From Arcicella sp040387735 (lineage in GTDB: Bacteria; Bacteroidota; Bacteroidia; Cytophagales; Spirosomataceae), in contig JAZKDE010000019.1 in the NCBI GenBank assembly GCA_040387735.1, positions 1-64,000 on the forward strand: a stretch of 64,000 nucleotides of DNA, read 5' to 3'. The notes under the pieces are model-generated. The model had not been told where the DNA came from, did no database searches, and was given only the letters and a program-made list of their open reading frames with translations. The position numbers and the translations under genes are program-made. This document shows positions 43,029-51,126 of this stretch, in pieces (position 1 is the stretch's first letter; every line of letters starts with the position of its first letter).

Positions 43029-43059
43029 AAAAAGGGAATGCTACGGCATTCCTTTTTTT
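43029..43059 (+). terminator. Terminator of the GH13 gene
   Basis: AAAAAGGGAATGC pairs with GCATTCCTTTTT around a TACG loop, a stable UNCG tetraloop closed by C-G. A T-run is part of the stem base. Confidence 0.85.
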
Positions 43060-43081
43060 ATGCCAAAATCATACAAATAAA

Positions 43082-43109
43082 AACGCCTTGAGTTAAGTCT
43101 CAAGGCGTT
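43082..43109 (-). terminator. Terminator of the ferritin-fold gene at 43175
   Basis: AACGCCTTGAG at 43082-43092 pairs perfectly with 43099-43109 (11 bp, 6-nt loop). On the minus strand TTTTATTTG follows. Confidence 0.75.
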
Positions 43110-43174
43110 GAAATACATAAAGTTACATTGGCTTTAATCTGGAAGGATTTGTCCATTTATCTAATCAGCAAATG

Positions 43175-43669
43175 CTATTGATGTTCTAAAACCGATTGCT
43201 CAGCTTTGGCATTATGCACCGATATTTTAAGCGACTGAATTATTTTCAAAGATTCCGAAATTGCAGAACTTTGAGCCATTAACAATTTCATTAATTCTGG
43301 CGAAGCATTGACTTTATCCAAAGCCAAAGTCGTTTCATAAACTTCCAGAGCAGCATGGTCACCGTATTCACATGAACTCAGAATTGTTTCACGGTTATTT
43401 GCCGTTACTGAAGCCTTAAAATCTAACCATGCTTGATGAATTTTTCCCATAAAACTACTTTCGGTTGCAGGCTCACCTTCGTACTTTACCACGTACTCAG
43501 ATAACGCCTCCGCAAAGCCTTCACTTTCATGAATCATTCCGTCAAAAATACCCTTCAATTCTCCCCCATCAATGTCTTCGGCGGCTTTTTTATAACCATC
43601 AATTCGACTATGGTTAATCTCAATCAGCTCATTCAGAGCCGTTAAGAGAATATCATATTGTGTTATCAT
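43175..43669 (-). CDS. DUF2383/PA2169-like four-helix protein
   Basis: 164 residues from the ATG at 43669 (MITQYDILLTALNELIEIN); the frame to 43699 adds ten residues without support. An all-helical, ferritin-like bundle with DILLTALNELIEINHSRIDGYKKA and a later EYGDHAALEVYETTL. This fits the DUF2383 family found next to other stress genes. Metal ligands are not obvious. Last gene of a minus-strand group with two small helical proteins. Confidence 0.85.
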   Translation of the reverse strand: MITQYDILLTALNELIEINHSRIDGYKKAAEDIDGGELKGIFDGMIHESEGFAEALSEYVVKYEGEPATESSFMGKIHQAWLDFKASVTANNRETILSSCEYGDHAALEVYETTLALDKVNASPELMKLLMAQSSAISESLKIIQSLKISVHNAKAEQSVLEHQ

Positions 43670-43744
43670 AGTAAAAGGCAAGCGTCTGTCATTAACCAAT
43701 AACAGACGCCATAATTATAAGTTTTTGCTTTTCAAATAAATTAT

Positions 43745-44062
43745 TTAAGCAAGAGCATTTTTAACTTTAGCTTTCAATTCATCGTATTTATCCGATAATT
43801 TTTCTCCAATTTCCTCCGCTTTATCTTTCACCTCTTCGTAAGTTTCCGAAGCTCTTTCTTTCAAATCTTCAAATTTATCCGTCGCCTCAGCTTTAATAAC
43901 TTCAGCTTTTTCACTTGCTTTTTCTGCCAGGTTGACGGCTCCTAATTTTACATCATCAATTTTTTCGGTTGCTTCAGCTTTCAGTACCTCCGCTTTTTTG
44001 TCTAATGTTTCAGCTTTGTGTTGAGCGGCTTCTTTTTCGAGTTTTTCTTTTGTAGTTTCCAT
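43745..44062 (-). CDS. LEA/apolipoprotein-like helical stress protein
   Basis: 105 residues built almost only from Lys, Glu, Ala, Asp and Thr in 11-mer-type repeats (AEVLKAEATEKIDDVK and AEVIKAEATDKFEDLK are near copies). It has the look of group-3 LEA proteins or CsbD/YtxH-like helices. It is cytosolic with no signal. Probably protective of membranes or proteins under drying or salt stress; that is inference from composition. Confidence 0.8.
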   Translation of the reverse strand: METTKEKLEKEAAQHKAETLDKKAEVLKAEATEKIDDVKLGAVNLAEKASEKAEVIKAEATDKFEDLKERASETYEEVKDKAEEIGEKLSDKYDELKAKVKNALA

Positions 44063-44086
44063 TTGCTAAGAATATTAAATTATTGA

Positions 44087-44311
44087 TTATTGTTTTAATG
44101 TATCTGATTTCGTTACAACGAGTGTATCCTTTTTAGTTACTGGGCCAAAATTATGTTTACCATCAACGCTTTTGGTTGACCAGAATCCGCCAGCCACAGC
44201 AATGACCATTAAAATAACTACGATACCCACAATAAGTAAAAACATATTACCAGGTTTCGTTTTTTTATCGTCTTCAATTTCAGACCGCATTTCTTCATCT
44301 ACTGGTTCCAT
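44087..44311 (-). CDS. Small single-pass membrane protein
   Basis: 74 residues: an acidic cytosolic start (MEPVDEEMRSEIEDDKK), one membrane helix at about 22-44 (MFLLIVGIVVILMVIAVAGG), and a periplasmic tail. It is 24 bp upstream of the LEA-like gene on the same strand, so probably first in that operon. Function unknown. Confidence 0.7.
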   Translation of the reverse strand: MEPVDEEMRSEIEDDKKTKPGNMFLLIVGIVVILMVIAVAGGFWSTKSVDGKHNFGPVTKKDTLVVTKSDTLKQ

Positions 44312-44414
44312 ATCATTAAGGTTTATAAGTACTTGATACTTATAGTATTAAAAAACTTATTCCAGTAATTTAGCCGATTATTTGAGTATTTCTTTGAGCA
44401 AATTACACCCCACA

Positions 44415-44546
44415 ATGAGGAATATTGTAGCTTTTCGGGATTGCACCAAGAAGGTTTGGGAAGCGAAATATGAAGGAATTATTATCTTCAAACAGATAAG
44501 AAAACAGTTCTACTCAGAATTAGAAAACAAAAAAGGAATAGCTTAA
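44415..44546 (+). CDS. Possible 43-residue protein
   Basis: A short frame beginning MRNIVAFRDCTKKVWEAK and ending LENKKGIA, basic and Phe/Tyr-rich. The stop codon lies in the loop of the hairpin at 44532-44561, the same arrangement as at the histidine-kinase terminator, which is the only support for it. It may be a chance frame or a gene remnant. Confidence 0.3.
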   Translation: MRNIVAFRDCTKKVWEAKYEGIIIFKQIRKQFYSELENKKGIA

Positions 44547-44561
44547 CAAAGCTATTCCTTT
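44532..44561 (+). terminator. Hairpin at the end of the small frame
   Basis: AAAGGAATAGCTT at 44532-44544 pairs perfectly with 44549-44561 (13 bp, 4-nt loop). A short T-stretch is within the stem base. Confidence 0.55.
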
Positions 44562-44671
44562 AACCAAAACCCCTAACTGCTTAAATTAGTATTTTTATAT
44601 CTTAAAATTGTGAATGTAAACGTAAATCAACGATAGTACATCGAAGAATCTGATACCGATATTTGTACAAA

Positions 44672-44701
44672 AAACAGGGAAATCATCAAATTTCCCTGTT
44701 T
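44672..44701. terminator. Isolated hairpin
   Basis: AAACAGGGAAAT at 44672-44683 pairs perfectly with 44690-44701 (12 bp, 6-nt loop). No gene is adjacent on either side within 150 bp, so its purpose is unclear. Confidence 0.45.
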
Positions 44702-44860
44702 AACAAATTTACTAACCACTTATTTAATTCATTATGGTAGAAAGTCAAAAAAATATAGGAGCAAAACTGCTCCCTATTTTCCACAATCTAACCACTATGA
44801 AGTAAACTTTACTATTACTAATTGATGTGTTTATAATGAAGTGTTAATCCAAAAAATATC

Positions 44861-45316
44861 TTACTTTATGTCTTCTTGAATATTGTCAATTTTCTTATTC
44901 AAATCTGCCTTAAACGCTTTCCAATCACGCTTTGTGTCAGATTTAAGGTCATTCAAAGAATTATCTAATTCGTCAATTTTGTGCTGAGCTTTTACTTTAC
45001 GTTCTTTCCAACGAGCTTTTTCGGCGGTTGATGCTTTTTTCATTTTAGCATCCATTTCATCAATGTCAGCTTTCAATGATTTGCGTTTTTCATCAATTTT
45101 CAGAACCATCTCCATGCGTTCTTCTTTGATGTCGGCAGCAGTTTCATTTACCCCCTTCTTTACATCAGAAGCCACATTATCAGCTTCCTCAACAACCTTA
45201 TCTTGTGCGTCTTGTGTTTTCTCAGCAACTTCCTTTTTATCGCTACGTGAGCATGAAGTAATGGTAAACGTGCTTAAAGCGACAAAACTTACAAATACTA
45301 TTATTTTCTTTTTCAT
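44861..45316 (-). CDS. Coiled-coil lipoprotein
   Basis: 151 residues from the ATG at 45316 (MKKKIIVFVSFVALS). Lipobox-like TITSC, then a Lys/Glu/Asp-rich helical body that forms one or two coiled coils (about 28-150, EKTQDAQDKVVEEADNVA and KRKSLKADIDEMDAKMKK). Probably anchored to a membrane on the periplasmic side. Function unknown; composition is like the LEA-like and YtxH-like proteins nearby. Confidence 0.78.
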   Translation of the reverse strand: MKKKIIVFVSFVALSTFTITSCSRSDKKEVAEKTQDAQDKVVEEADNVASDVKKGVNETAADIKEERMEMVLKIDEKRKSLKADIDEMDAKMKKASTAEKARWKERKVKAQHKIDELDNSLNDLKSDTKRDWKAFKADLNKKIDNIQEDIK

Positions 45317-45383
45317 GATATTTAATTGTTGTAACAAGTAATTTTAAAAAAATATGCCAATATTATTTTAGGCCAAATAATTT

Positions 45384-45443
45384 AAATATGGGGAAAAAAT
45401 CCCCCATATTTGATGAAAATTGGGGAAAAATTTCTCCAATTTT
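45384..45443. repeat. Two tandem GGGG-type hairpins
   Basis: AAATATGGGG (45384-45393) pairs with 45402-45411, and AAAATTGG (45416-45423) pairs with 45436-45443; both enclose poly-A/T loops. They share the core GGGGAAAAA. They may end the PorT-like gene, or act as operators for the lipoprotein gene. Confidence 0.55.
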
Positions 45444-45459
45444 GTGGAATCTAATTTCC

Positions 45460-46116
45460 CTAAAACTGGAATCCCAGCGTTGCTTGAATTGAATTTCCTT
45501 TTGCTGCGAATTTAGAAGCAGTACTGGCATCAGAAAATTTCACATTCACCACATCATTAACGTTGCCTTCGTAACGTAAATCAAAATTAAGTTTCCCAAT
45601 ATCCAGACCCAAACCAGCTTGGTATCCCAAAATAACACTGTTGAATATATCGCTAGCTTCTTTGCCTTCGTACTCTTTAATACTATCCCCCAACTTACCA
45701 TTATCCGATAATTTAAAAGTGGCAATTGGTCCTGCATTTATCCTAAAAGTATTCCCCAATTTGACACCAACAAGCAGAGGAAAATCAATATTTGTGAGTC
45801 TTAAGTCAATCGTTTTTCCATTAGCTTTACCGTCTTCAAAAACATCAAATTTGCCCCCTTTCTGCGAAAGTAAAATTTCAGGTTGGATAAATATCGTCTT
45901 TCCAAATCTCAAAAATACACCGCCCACAAAACCATAAGCTCGAGAATCGTTAGCACTAAAAGTGAAATTTTTCCCACCCGAAGAAAGGGATAAATCATTC
46001 CCACTTACCTGCGATAAATTAGCTCCTATTCTTAATCCTGCCGTAAAGGATTTTTCTTGTGCAAAGGTTGACAAACTCCATAAGGCAACAATTGCTGTAA
46101 ATAATATCTTTTTCAT
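45460..46116 (-). CDS. PorT-family outer-membrane beta-barrel protein
   Basis: 218 residues from the ATG at 46116 (MKKILFTAIVALWSLSTFAQ). Signal peptide, then alternating beta-strand pattern (FTAGLRIGANLSQVSGNDLS, RIFIQPEILLSQKGG-like, GYQAGLGLDIGKLNFDLRYE), ending in QATLGFQF with a C-terminal Phe. An eight-stranded barrel of the PorT/OmpA-type in the outer membrane. Not linked to a type IX secretion gene here. Confidence 0.85.
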   Translation of the reverse strand: MKKILFTAIVALWSLSTFAQEKSFTAGLRIGANLSQVSGNDLSLSSGGKNFTFSANDSRAYGFVGGVFLRFGKTIFIQPEILLSQKGGKFDVFEDGKANGKTIDLRLTNIDFPLLVGVKLGNTFRINAGPIATFKLSDNGKLGDSIKEYEGKEASDIFNSVILGYQAGLGLDIGKLNFDLRYEGNVNDVVNVKFSDASTASKFAAKGNSIQATLGFQF

Positions 46117-46311
46117 TTTCAAAGTTTATGATGATTAATAAAACGTGATTCTGTAACAATGAATAAAATAGCCGTTCCACCACTTAATTTGCTCTATTTA
46201 AGTTTTTTGGGTAATAAATACCTCATAAATTGTGGATTTTTGTTGAATTTAAGGGGAATATTTTTCCAATAAACTGGAAAAAACAACAATAAAAGTCTCA
46301 TTTATACCAAA

Positions 46312-46341
46312 AAAAGGGTTGCTTCGCCAAGCAGCCCTTTT
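46312..46341 (-). terminator. Terminator of the small membrane-protein operon
   Basis: On the minus strand AAAAGGGCTGCTT and AAGCAACCCTTTT form a 13-bp stem (one G-U) with a 4-nt loop, followed by TTTTTTT. Confidence 0.8.
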
Positions 46342-46390
46342 CAGAATAAGTTTTTCGTAAATAGATTTTAAGAAATTAATTTAGTTTGAA

Positions 46391-46573
46391 TCAGTATCTA
46401 ATTTTAGACGATTTACCTTTAACAGTTCTCATAAAAGAATCAAAATCTTTCCCTGAAGTTGGATGCGATGAAAAAGTTTCTTTACCAAACATAGGGAAAA
46501 ATGTTTTCCCTAAAAGCAACATACCGAAAACTACTACGATGGTTGTCGATATTAAAAAAATAATTTGTTCCAT
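46391..46573 (-). CDS. Small single-pass membrane protein
   Basis: 60 residues: one N-terminal membrane helix (about 3-22, IIFLISTTIVVVFGMLLLGK), then a basic, Ser/Gly-rich tail (SHPTSGKDFDSFMRTVKGKS). It follows the lmo0937-like gene by 44 bp and is followed by a strong terminator, so it is transcribed as its partner. Function unknown. Confidence 0.7.
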   Translation of the reverse strand: MEQIIFLISTTIVVVFGMLLLGKTFFPMFGKETFSSHPTSGKDFDSFMRTVKGKSSKIRY

Positions 46574-46617
46574 AATTTCAAAAAGTTTAGGGTTTTATAA
46601 ATCTCTATAAATCAAAC

Positions 46618-46767
46618 TCAGATTCCTCTGCGAATGAAAGAGAGAAGAACCGATACAATAGCAAGTACTAAAAGTATGTGAATAATACCACCAGCACTGT
46701 AGGCAAAAACGCCCAGTAACCAACCAATAATTAAGATTACTGCAACAAGATATAATAGATTTCTCAT
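46618..46767 (-). CDS. lmo0937-family tiny membrane protein
   Basis: 49 residues, read directly from the sequence: MRNLLYLVAVILIIGWLLGV, then FAYSAGGIIHILLVLAIVSV and a basic end (FIRRGI). This is the two-helix hairpin of the lmo0937 family, with the conserved GG-IIH turn. It is a short stress-associated inner-membrane protein of unknown action. First gene of a two-gene unit. Confidence 0.85.
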   Translation of the reverse strand: MRNLLYLVAVILIIGWLLGVFAYSAGGIIHILLVLAIVSVLLSFIRRGI

Positions 46768-47037
46768 GGCTTTGATTTATTAAAATAGTTTTGAATGATT
46801 TTCAAAATAAATATTAAAAATGCTGTACCATACTGAAATACAGGCATCTATGGGAAAACATGGGGAATAAAAAACTTTAAAACGTAGAAGTGTAGAATTA
46901 TAACCCCAACTTCGTAAAATAGCGATTGGAATAGTACTGGCACTGGAATATTAGCATGGTTCTCAACTGCCAAACTTGTGCATTTTTTGGCTAAAATAAC
47001 CATTTATAAAATCAAATATTCCCTAAAATCAACCAAG

Positions 47038-47988
47038 ATGAAGCCCCTCATTAAAGAAAAATTACACGAGTATTCAACGTTTGCGAAAGAAGTTTTCAGT
47101 GAGTTTTCTGGCGATAATGCCATGAAACTGAGTGCATCGTTATCCTATTACACTATTTTTTCATTAGCTCCCATGCTCATCGTTATTATTTCGGTGGCGG
47201 GTATTTTCTTTGGAAAAGATGCCATTCAAGGGGAAATTTATGGACAAATTAAATGGCTTGTCGGAGCTGAAGCGGCCAAACAGGTGCAAGAATTAATTAA
47301 AAATGCCGAGCTTTCTCAAAAATCTGGAGCCGCAGCGATAATTGGAACCGCCACTCTTTTGATTGGTGCAACGGGCGTATTTGCGGAGATTCAAGATTCT
47401 ATTAATTTTATATGGTCATTAAAAGCAAAACCTAAAAATAGCTATATCAAGTATTTAACGAATCGGTTTTTGTCATTTTCGCTCATTATTACGCTTGGTT
47501 TTTTACTGATGGTTTCACTTTTAGCCAATGCATTTTTAGATATTTTCAGTACAAAACTCAGTACATATTTCGCCGATGCGACCATTTATTTATTCAGCGT
47601 CATCAATTTCATGGTCGTTTTTGCGGTAATCAGTGCCTTATTTGCTGTAATTTTCAAGGTTTTACCCGATGGAAAAATCAGATGGAAAGACACTTTTATC
47701 GGTTCATCGGTAACGGCCATATTATTTATGTTGGGCAAATCACTGATTGGATTTTACTTGGGACAATCCAATATTGGTGGAACTTTTGGAGCAGCGGGTT
47801 CAGTAATAATTATTTTATTATGGGTGTATTATTCATCGACAATATTATTTTTAGGAGCAGAGTTCACAAAAGTTTACACGAAAAAATACGGAAAACCAAT
47901 TGAACCCAACCTACAAGCGGTATTCATTTTGAAACAAGAAGTCGAAATTAATCATAAGAAATTTAAAGAATTGGAGAATAATGATTGA
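47038..47988 (+). CDS. YihY/BrkB-family inner-membrane protein
   Basis: 316 residues from the ATG at 47038 (MKPLIKEKLHEY); a longer frame from 46978 has no support. Six membrane helices with the family motifs LSASLSYYTIFSLAPMLI, the FSLIITLGFLLMVSLL segment, and GTFGAAGSVIIILLWVYYSS, followed by GAEFTKVY. Members were once called RNase BN or virulence factor BrkB; function is unsettled. Divergent from the lmo0937 unit. Confidence 0.92.
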   Translation: MKPLIKEKLHEYSTFAKEVFSEFSGDNAMKLSASLSYYTIFSLAPMLIVIISVAGIFFGKDAIQGEIYGQIKWLVGAEAAKQVQELIKNAELSQKSGAAAIIGTATLLIGATGVFAEIQDSINFIWSLKAKPKNSYIKYLTNRFLSFSLIITLGFLLMVSLLANAFLDIFSTKLSTYFADATIYLFSVINFMVVFAVISALFAVIFKVLPDGKIRWKDTFIGSSVTAILFMLGKSLIGFYLGQSNIGGTFGAAGSVIIILLWVYYSSTILFLGAEFTKVYTKKYGKPIEPNLQAVFILKQEVEINHKKFKELENND

Positions 47989-48035
47989 ATTGGTTAGTTA
48001 GTGGATATTACACGACGAACCAATTCATGTAAATG

Positions 48036-49730
48036 CTAAATTGAAATCTTTATTTTTCTATAAAACAAAAATCCTAAAGGCATCAAAATCAGTAAGCCAG
48101 CCGTAAACCAAACCCACAAACTCAAAGCACCATTTGGTATTTCGGTGATGGTTAGTTGCGAATTAACTTTCTGGTTCAATAAAATTTGCTTGTTTCCACC
48201 CGTCCAAGTTATAATTACTGAATCCACTACCGTCGCATTTCCTAAACCAAAGTGAGCGATGGTAGAATTTTGAGAAATATAACTCGAACTCCCTCCATCA
48301 ATTTCCCGTATCATTCGCTTCCCTCCTGCTACCACTTCAATTCTCGAACCTAAGCCATGACTTTCCGCTTCAATACCTTTCAGTGCAATTTTCAACCAAT
48401 TTCCCTTAACTGCATCATTGCGATACAAATGCGTAAATGACTCAACAGGATATTCTAAAGTTGGTTTTTGATTGACTACCAAAAGATCTAAATCACCATC
48501 TTTATCATAGTCAAAAACGACCGAACCACGTCCGATACCATAATCATTTACACCAAAAAGTGAGGCCTTTTCTTGAAAGTGTCCATTGTTATTTTCAAAA
48601 TAAAAATCAGCCATTGGAACACAATTTGGATTTAAATCACCATTAGAGACGAATAAATCAACGTCTCCATCATGGTCAAAATCAGCAAAATTAGCCCCCC
48701 AACTAATCATCATGTAGGTCAAACCAAGTAAATTAAGTTCCTGAGTTTTATCAGAAAAAGGCTTTCCAACTCCGTTATTCACCATAAAATGATTGGAACG
48801 AATATTGGTAAAATAATAATCCATCAAACCGTCGTTATTATAATCACCAACGGCCGTTCCCATCGAATTAATTTGCAAGTCCATTTTTAATTCGGGACCA
48901 ACATCTGTGAATTTTTTCCACCAGCCTTTGTTTTCCAACAATAAATTTGGCGTTCGTTTATAGCCAAAATCGTGGTTAATAATCAAATCTTGGTCCCCAT
49001 CATTGTCATAATCTGTAAAAACGCCCCCAAAACCAAAACCTTTGTGAGTCAAGCCGTAGTCTTCGTAAACGTCTTCAAAATATTTTCCGCCTTTATTGAG
49101 CAACAAATATCCTTTAGAAGTCTGCGTTGCCCCAACAATTGTAGCATCGTTAATGACCGTTAATTCACCTTTGAAATCATTAAAATAATTCCCAACGTAC
49201 AAATCTGGGAAACCATCTGCATTGAAGTCGCCAAAACTCGCTCCCGTACTAAATGAACTCAATTGGTCGAGTTTATATTCCTTTGTAGCATCTCTGAAAG
49301 TTCCGTTTCCATTGTTCAAAAAGAGTAAATTCATCGCTCGGGGAACAGGTAGTTTTTTGCCCTTAGTGGTAACAGTTGTAACGAATAAATCCACAAATCC
49401 ATCCCGATTTACATCAGCAGCGGAAACCCCTTGTGTTGCAAATTTCTTGGAAATAGTCAAGCCAGATTTTTCATAAACATTGGTAAATGTGCCGTTTCCG
49501 TTGTTTTTATAAAGCATATCGTCATTCATCCCACCCGTAAGAAAAACATCTTCAAAACCATCATTATCAAAGTCAAGCACGCAAGCACCACCGCCAAACA
49601 TTCCTTCATAAACTTGGAATTGATGGTTAATTCCTGCTTCTTTAGACACGTCTTTAAAAGGTTTTTGAGCGTTGGAGAAAGTGACGAAAAGAAGACAAAT
49701 CAAAATGATTCTTATTACATTTTGTATCAT
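48036..49730 (-). CDS. CRTAC1-like FG-GAP/UnbV protein with C-terminal membrane anchor
   Basis: 564 residues from the ATG at 49730 (MIQNVIRIILICLL), with signal peptide. About seven FG-GAP/VCBS calcium-binding repeats (DFDNDGFEDVFLTGG, DVNRDGFVDLFVTTV, DYDNDGDQDLIINHD and others) form a beta-propeller, followed by an ASPIC/UnbV domain (GLGSRIEVVAGGKRMIREI; HFGLGNATVVDSVIITW). A C-terminal helix and basic end (FYRKIKISI) anchor it. Last gene of the SusCD operon. Function unknown. Confidence 0.9.
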   Translation of the reverse strand: MIQNVIRIILICLLFVTFSNAQKPFKDVSKEAGINHQFQVYEGMFGGGACVLDFDNDGFEDVFLTGGMNDDMLYKNNGNGTFTNVYEKSGLTISKKFATQGVSAADVNRDGFVDLFVTTVTTKGKKLPVPRAMNLLFLNNGNGTFRDATKEYKLDQLSSFSTGASFGDFNADGFPDLYVGNYFNDFKGELTVINDATIVGATQTSKGYLLLNKGGKYFEDVYEDYGLTHKGFGFGGVFTDYDNDGDQDLIINHDFGYKRTPNLLLENKGWWKKFTDVGPELKMDLQINSMGTAVGDYNNDGLMDYYFTNIRSNHFMVNNGVGKPFSDKTQELNLLGLTYMMISWGANFADFDHDGDVDLFVSNGDLNPNCVPMADFYFENNNGHFQEKASLFGVNDYGIGRGSVVFDYDKDGDLDLLVVNQKPTLEYPVESFTHLYRNDAVKGNWLKIALKGIEAESHGLGSRIEVVAGGKRMIREIDGGSSSYISQNSTIAHFGLGNATVVDSVIITWTGGNKQILLNQKVNSQLTITEIPNGALSLWVWFTAGLLILMPLGFLFYRKIKISI

Positions 49731-49777
49731 ATTATTACATTGAGAGATTTCCTTTTTAATCATTTAGTTTGTTAATT

Positions 49778-51118
49778 TCACTTTTTCCATTTCAACGCAT
49801 TAATATTATCCGCAATTTCCTTTCCCTTTTCCAAGCCTCTTTCATTATCTTGCGGGCAGTGAATTCCTCCTAAAAAACGTGAATTGGCAGTTTCTGTGGC
49901 AACTTCCCAGAAAGAATTAAAATGTCTTGCTTTAAAATCAGTGTTTCTCATTTCATCTCTTTTTCTTCCAACGTGAGCGGAATCGGTAAAAGCGAAATTT
50001 TTTCCGTACAAATCTGACAAAACCATAGCCATCGCAGCGGCCTGTATCGCATGACCCGACGGGAAAGCTGGAAAAGGTGGGTCAGGCCAAAAAGACTCCC
50101 AGTTTTGTTCAATATGTTGAGTAACAAAGGTGTTCGGTCGTTCCGAAAAGAACTGATATTTCCATTTCCAGCAATTCCGAAAGGCATCAGCAACCGCCAT
50201 GCCAACACGTGCGTAAGTTTCGGCACATTTTATCAACGAGGGTTGGGTTTTATGAATGGCAAGTGTCGCCAAATAATACGAATGTCCTGGGGGCGTAAAA
50301 GTTTCGTCTGGATCATCACTCCACCAAATTGCCGCTTCCTTTTCATTCTGAGTCAAAACCTTCTTTTTTTCGTAAACCTGCACAAATTGCTGATAATATT
50401 CAGATGATTTTGTCGTGTCAGGTTTTATAAATTTAGGCTTTTCAATCTCAGAATTTTTCATCAAAAAAGTTCGATTTTCTCCCCAATGTGGATGCAAAGG
50501 ATAATGACTAAAAGATTGGGCAAAAAGTGGGGGTTTCCAACATCCCGAAAAACTCGGGTATTTCATGCTTTTGTCGAAATTCTTCAAGTATCCCCGATGT
50601 CCTCCATCCGTTTTTGACCATTCAAAAATGCGTAAAGCAACAGCTTTCCCATAACTCACTGACCGATTTATAATGACAGAATCTTTACTATTTTCAGTAA
50701 TTCGGGTTAAAATATACACCTCCAGAGAATCAATTTTGGCTTTATTTACATCCGAGGTTTGATTATAAATGTTTTTCAAAATAGTTGCTTGACCTGCATT
50801 TACAACTATTTTCCAATCATATATTTTGCCTTTTTCTGGCTTTGGCAAACTATCTAATCCATTTAATTGTCCTTCCAAGGATTGATAATTGGGAGAACTA
50901 TTTACTATCGATTCGTACATGGTCAAACCAATATACCCCAAACACCTCGACGAATAAGTTGGTGAATTAGCTGGCGTATTTTTCGTAACAAAAAGTGTCA
51001 TATCAGCCCAAGAAGTGGCTATTTCATAATCAATTATCGTTTTTTGTTTCTTTGAGGAACAACTAAATATCAACGAAACAAATATAAAAAGACAATATTT
51101 TTGAATAAAAATTCTCAT
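49778..51118 (-). CDS. PAP2 / vanadium-haloperoxidase-fold lipoprotein
   Basis: 446 residues. Lipobox near residue 20 (SLIFSC). The three phosphatase/haloperoxidase signature motifs are all present: K320-x6-R327-P328 (KYQFFSERP), PSGH at 353-356, and S413-R414-x5-H420-x3-D424 (SRFLGGIHCPQD). This fits a vanadium-dependent haloperoxidase or a lipid phosphatase with the same fold, outside the cytosol. Neighbours are VCBS/UnbV proteins with 8-bp and 14-bp gaps. Confidence 0.9.
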   Translation of the reverse strand: MRIFIQKYCLFIFVSLIFSCSSKKQKTIIDYEIATSWADMTLFVTKNTPANSPTYSSRCLGYIGLTMYESIVNSSPNYQSLEGQLNGLDSLPKPEKGKIYDWKIVVNAGQATILKNIYNQTSDVNKAKIDSLEVYILTRITENSKDSVIINRSVSYGKAVALRIFEWSKTDGGHRGYLKNFDKSMKYPSFSGCWKPPLFAQSFSHYPLHPHWGENRTFLMKNSEIEKPKFIKPDTTKSSEYYQQFVQVYEKKKVLTQNEKEAAIWWSDDPDETFTPPGHSYYLATLAIHKTQPSLIKCAETYARVGMAVADAFRNCWKWKYQFFSERPNTFVTQHIEQNWESFWPDPPFPAFPSGHAIQAAAMAMVLSDLYGKNFAFTDSAHVGRKRDEMRNTDFKARHFNSFWEVATETANSRFLGGIHCPQDNERGLEKGKEIADNINALKWKK

Positions 51119-51126
51119 AAAATACT

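Larger units (their letters stand above)
44312..44860. other. 549-bp intergenic region with three hairpins
   Basis: No gene that I can support firmly. It contains a 43-codon frame at 44415-44546 and hairpins at 44532-44561, 44672-44701 and about 44756-44780, of which the first two are perfect over 12 to 13 bp. Confidence 0.7.
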
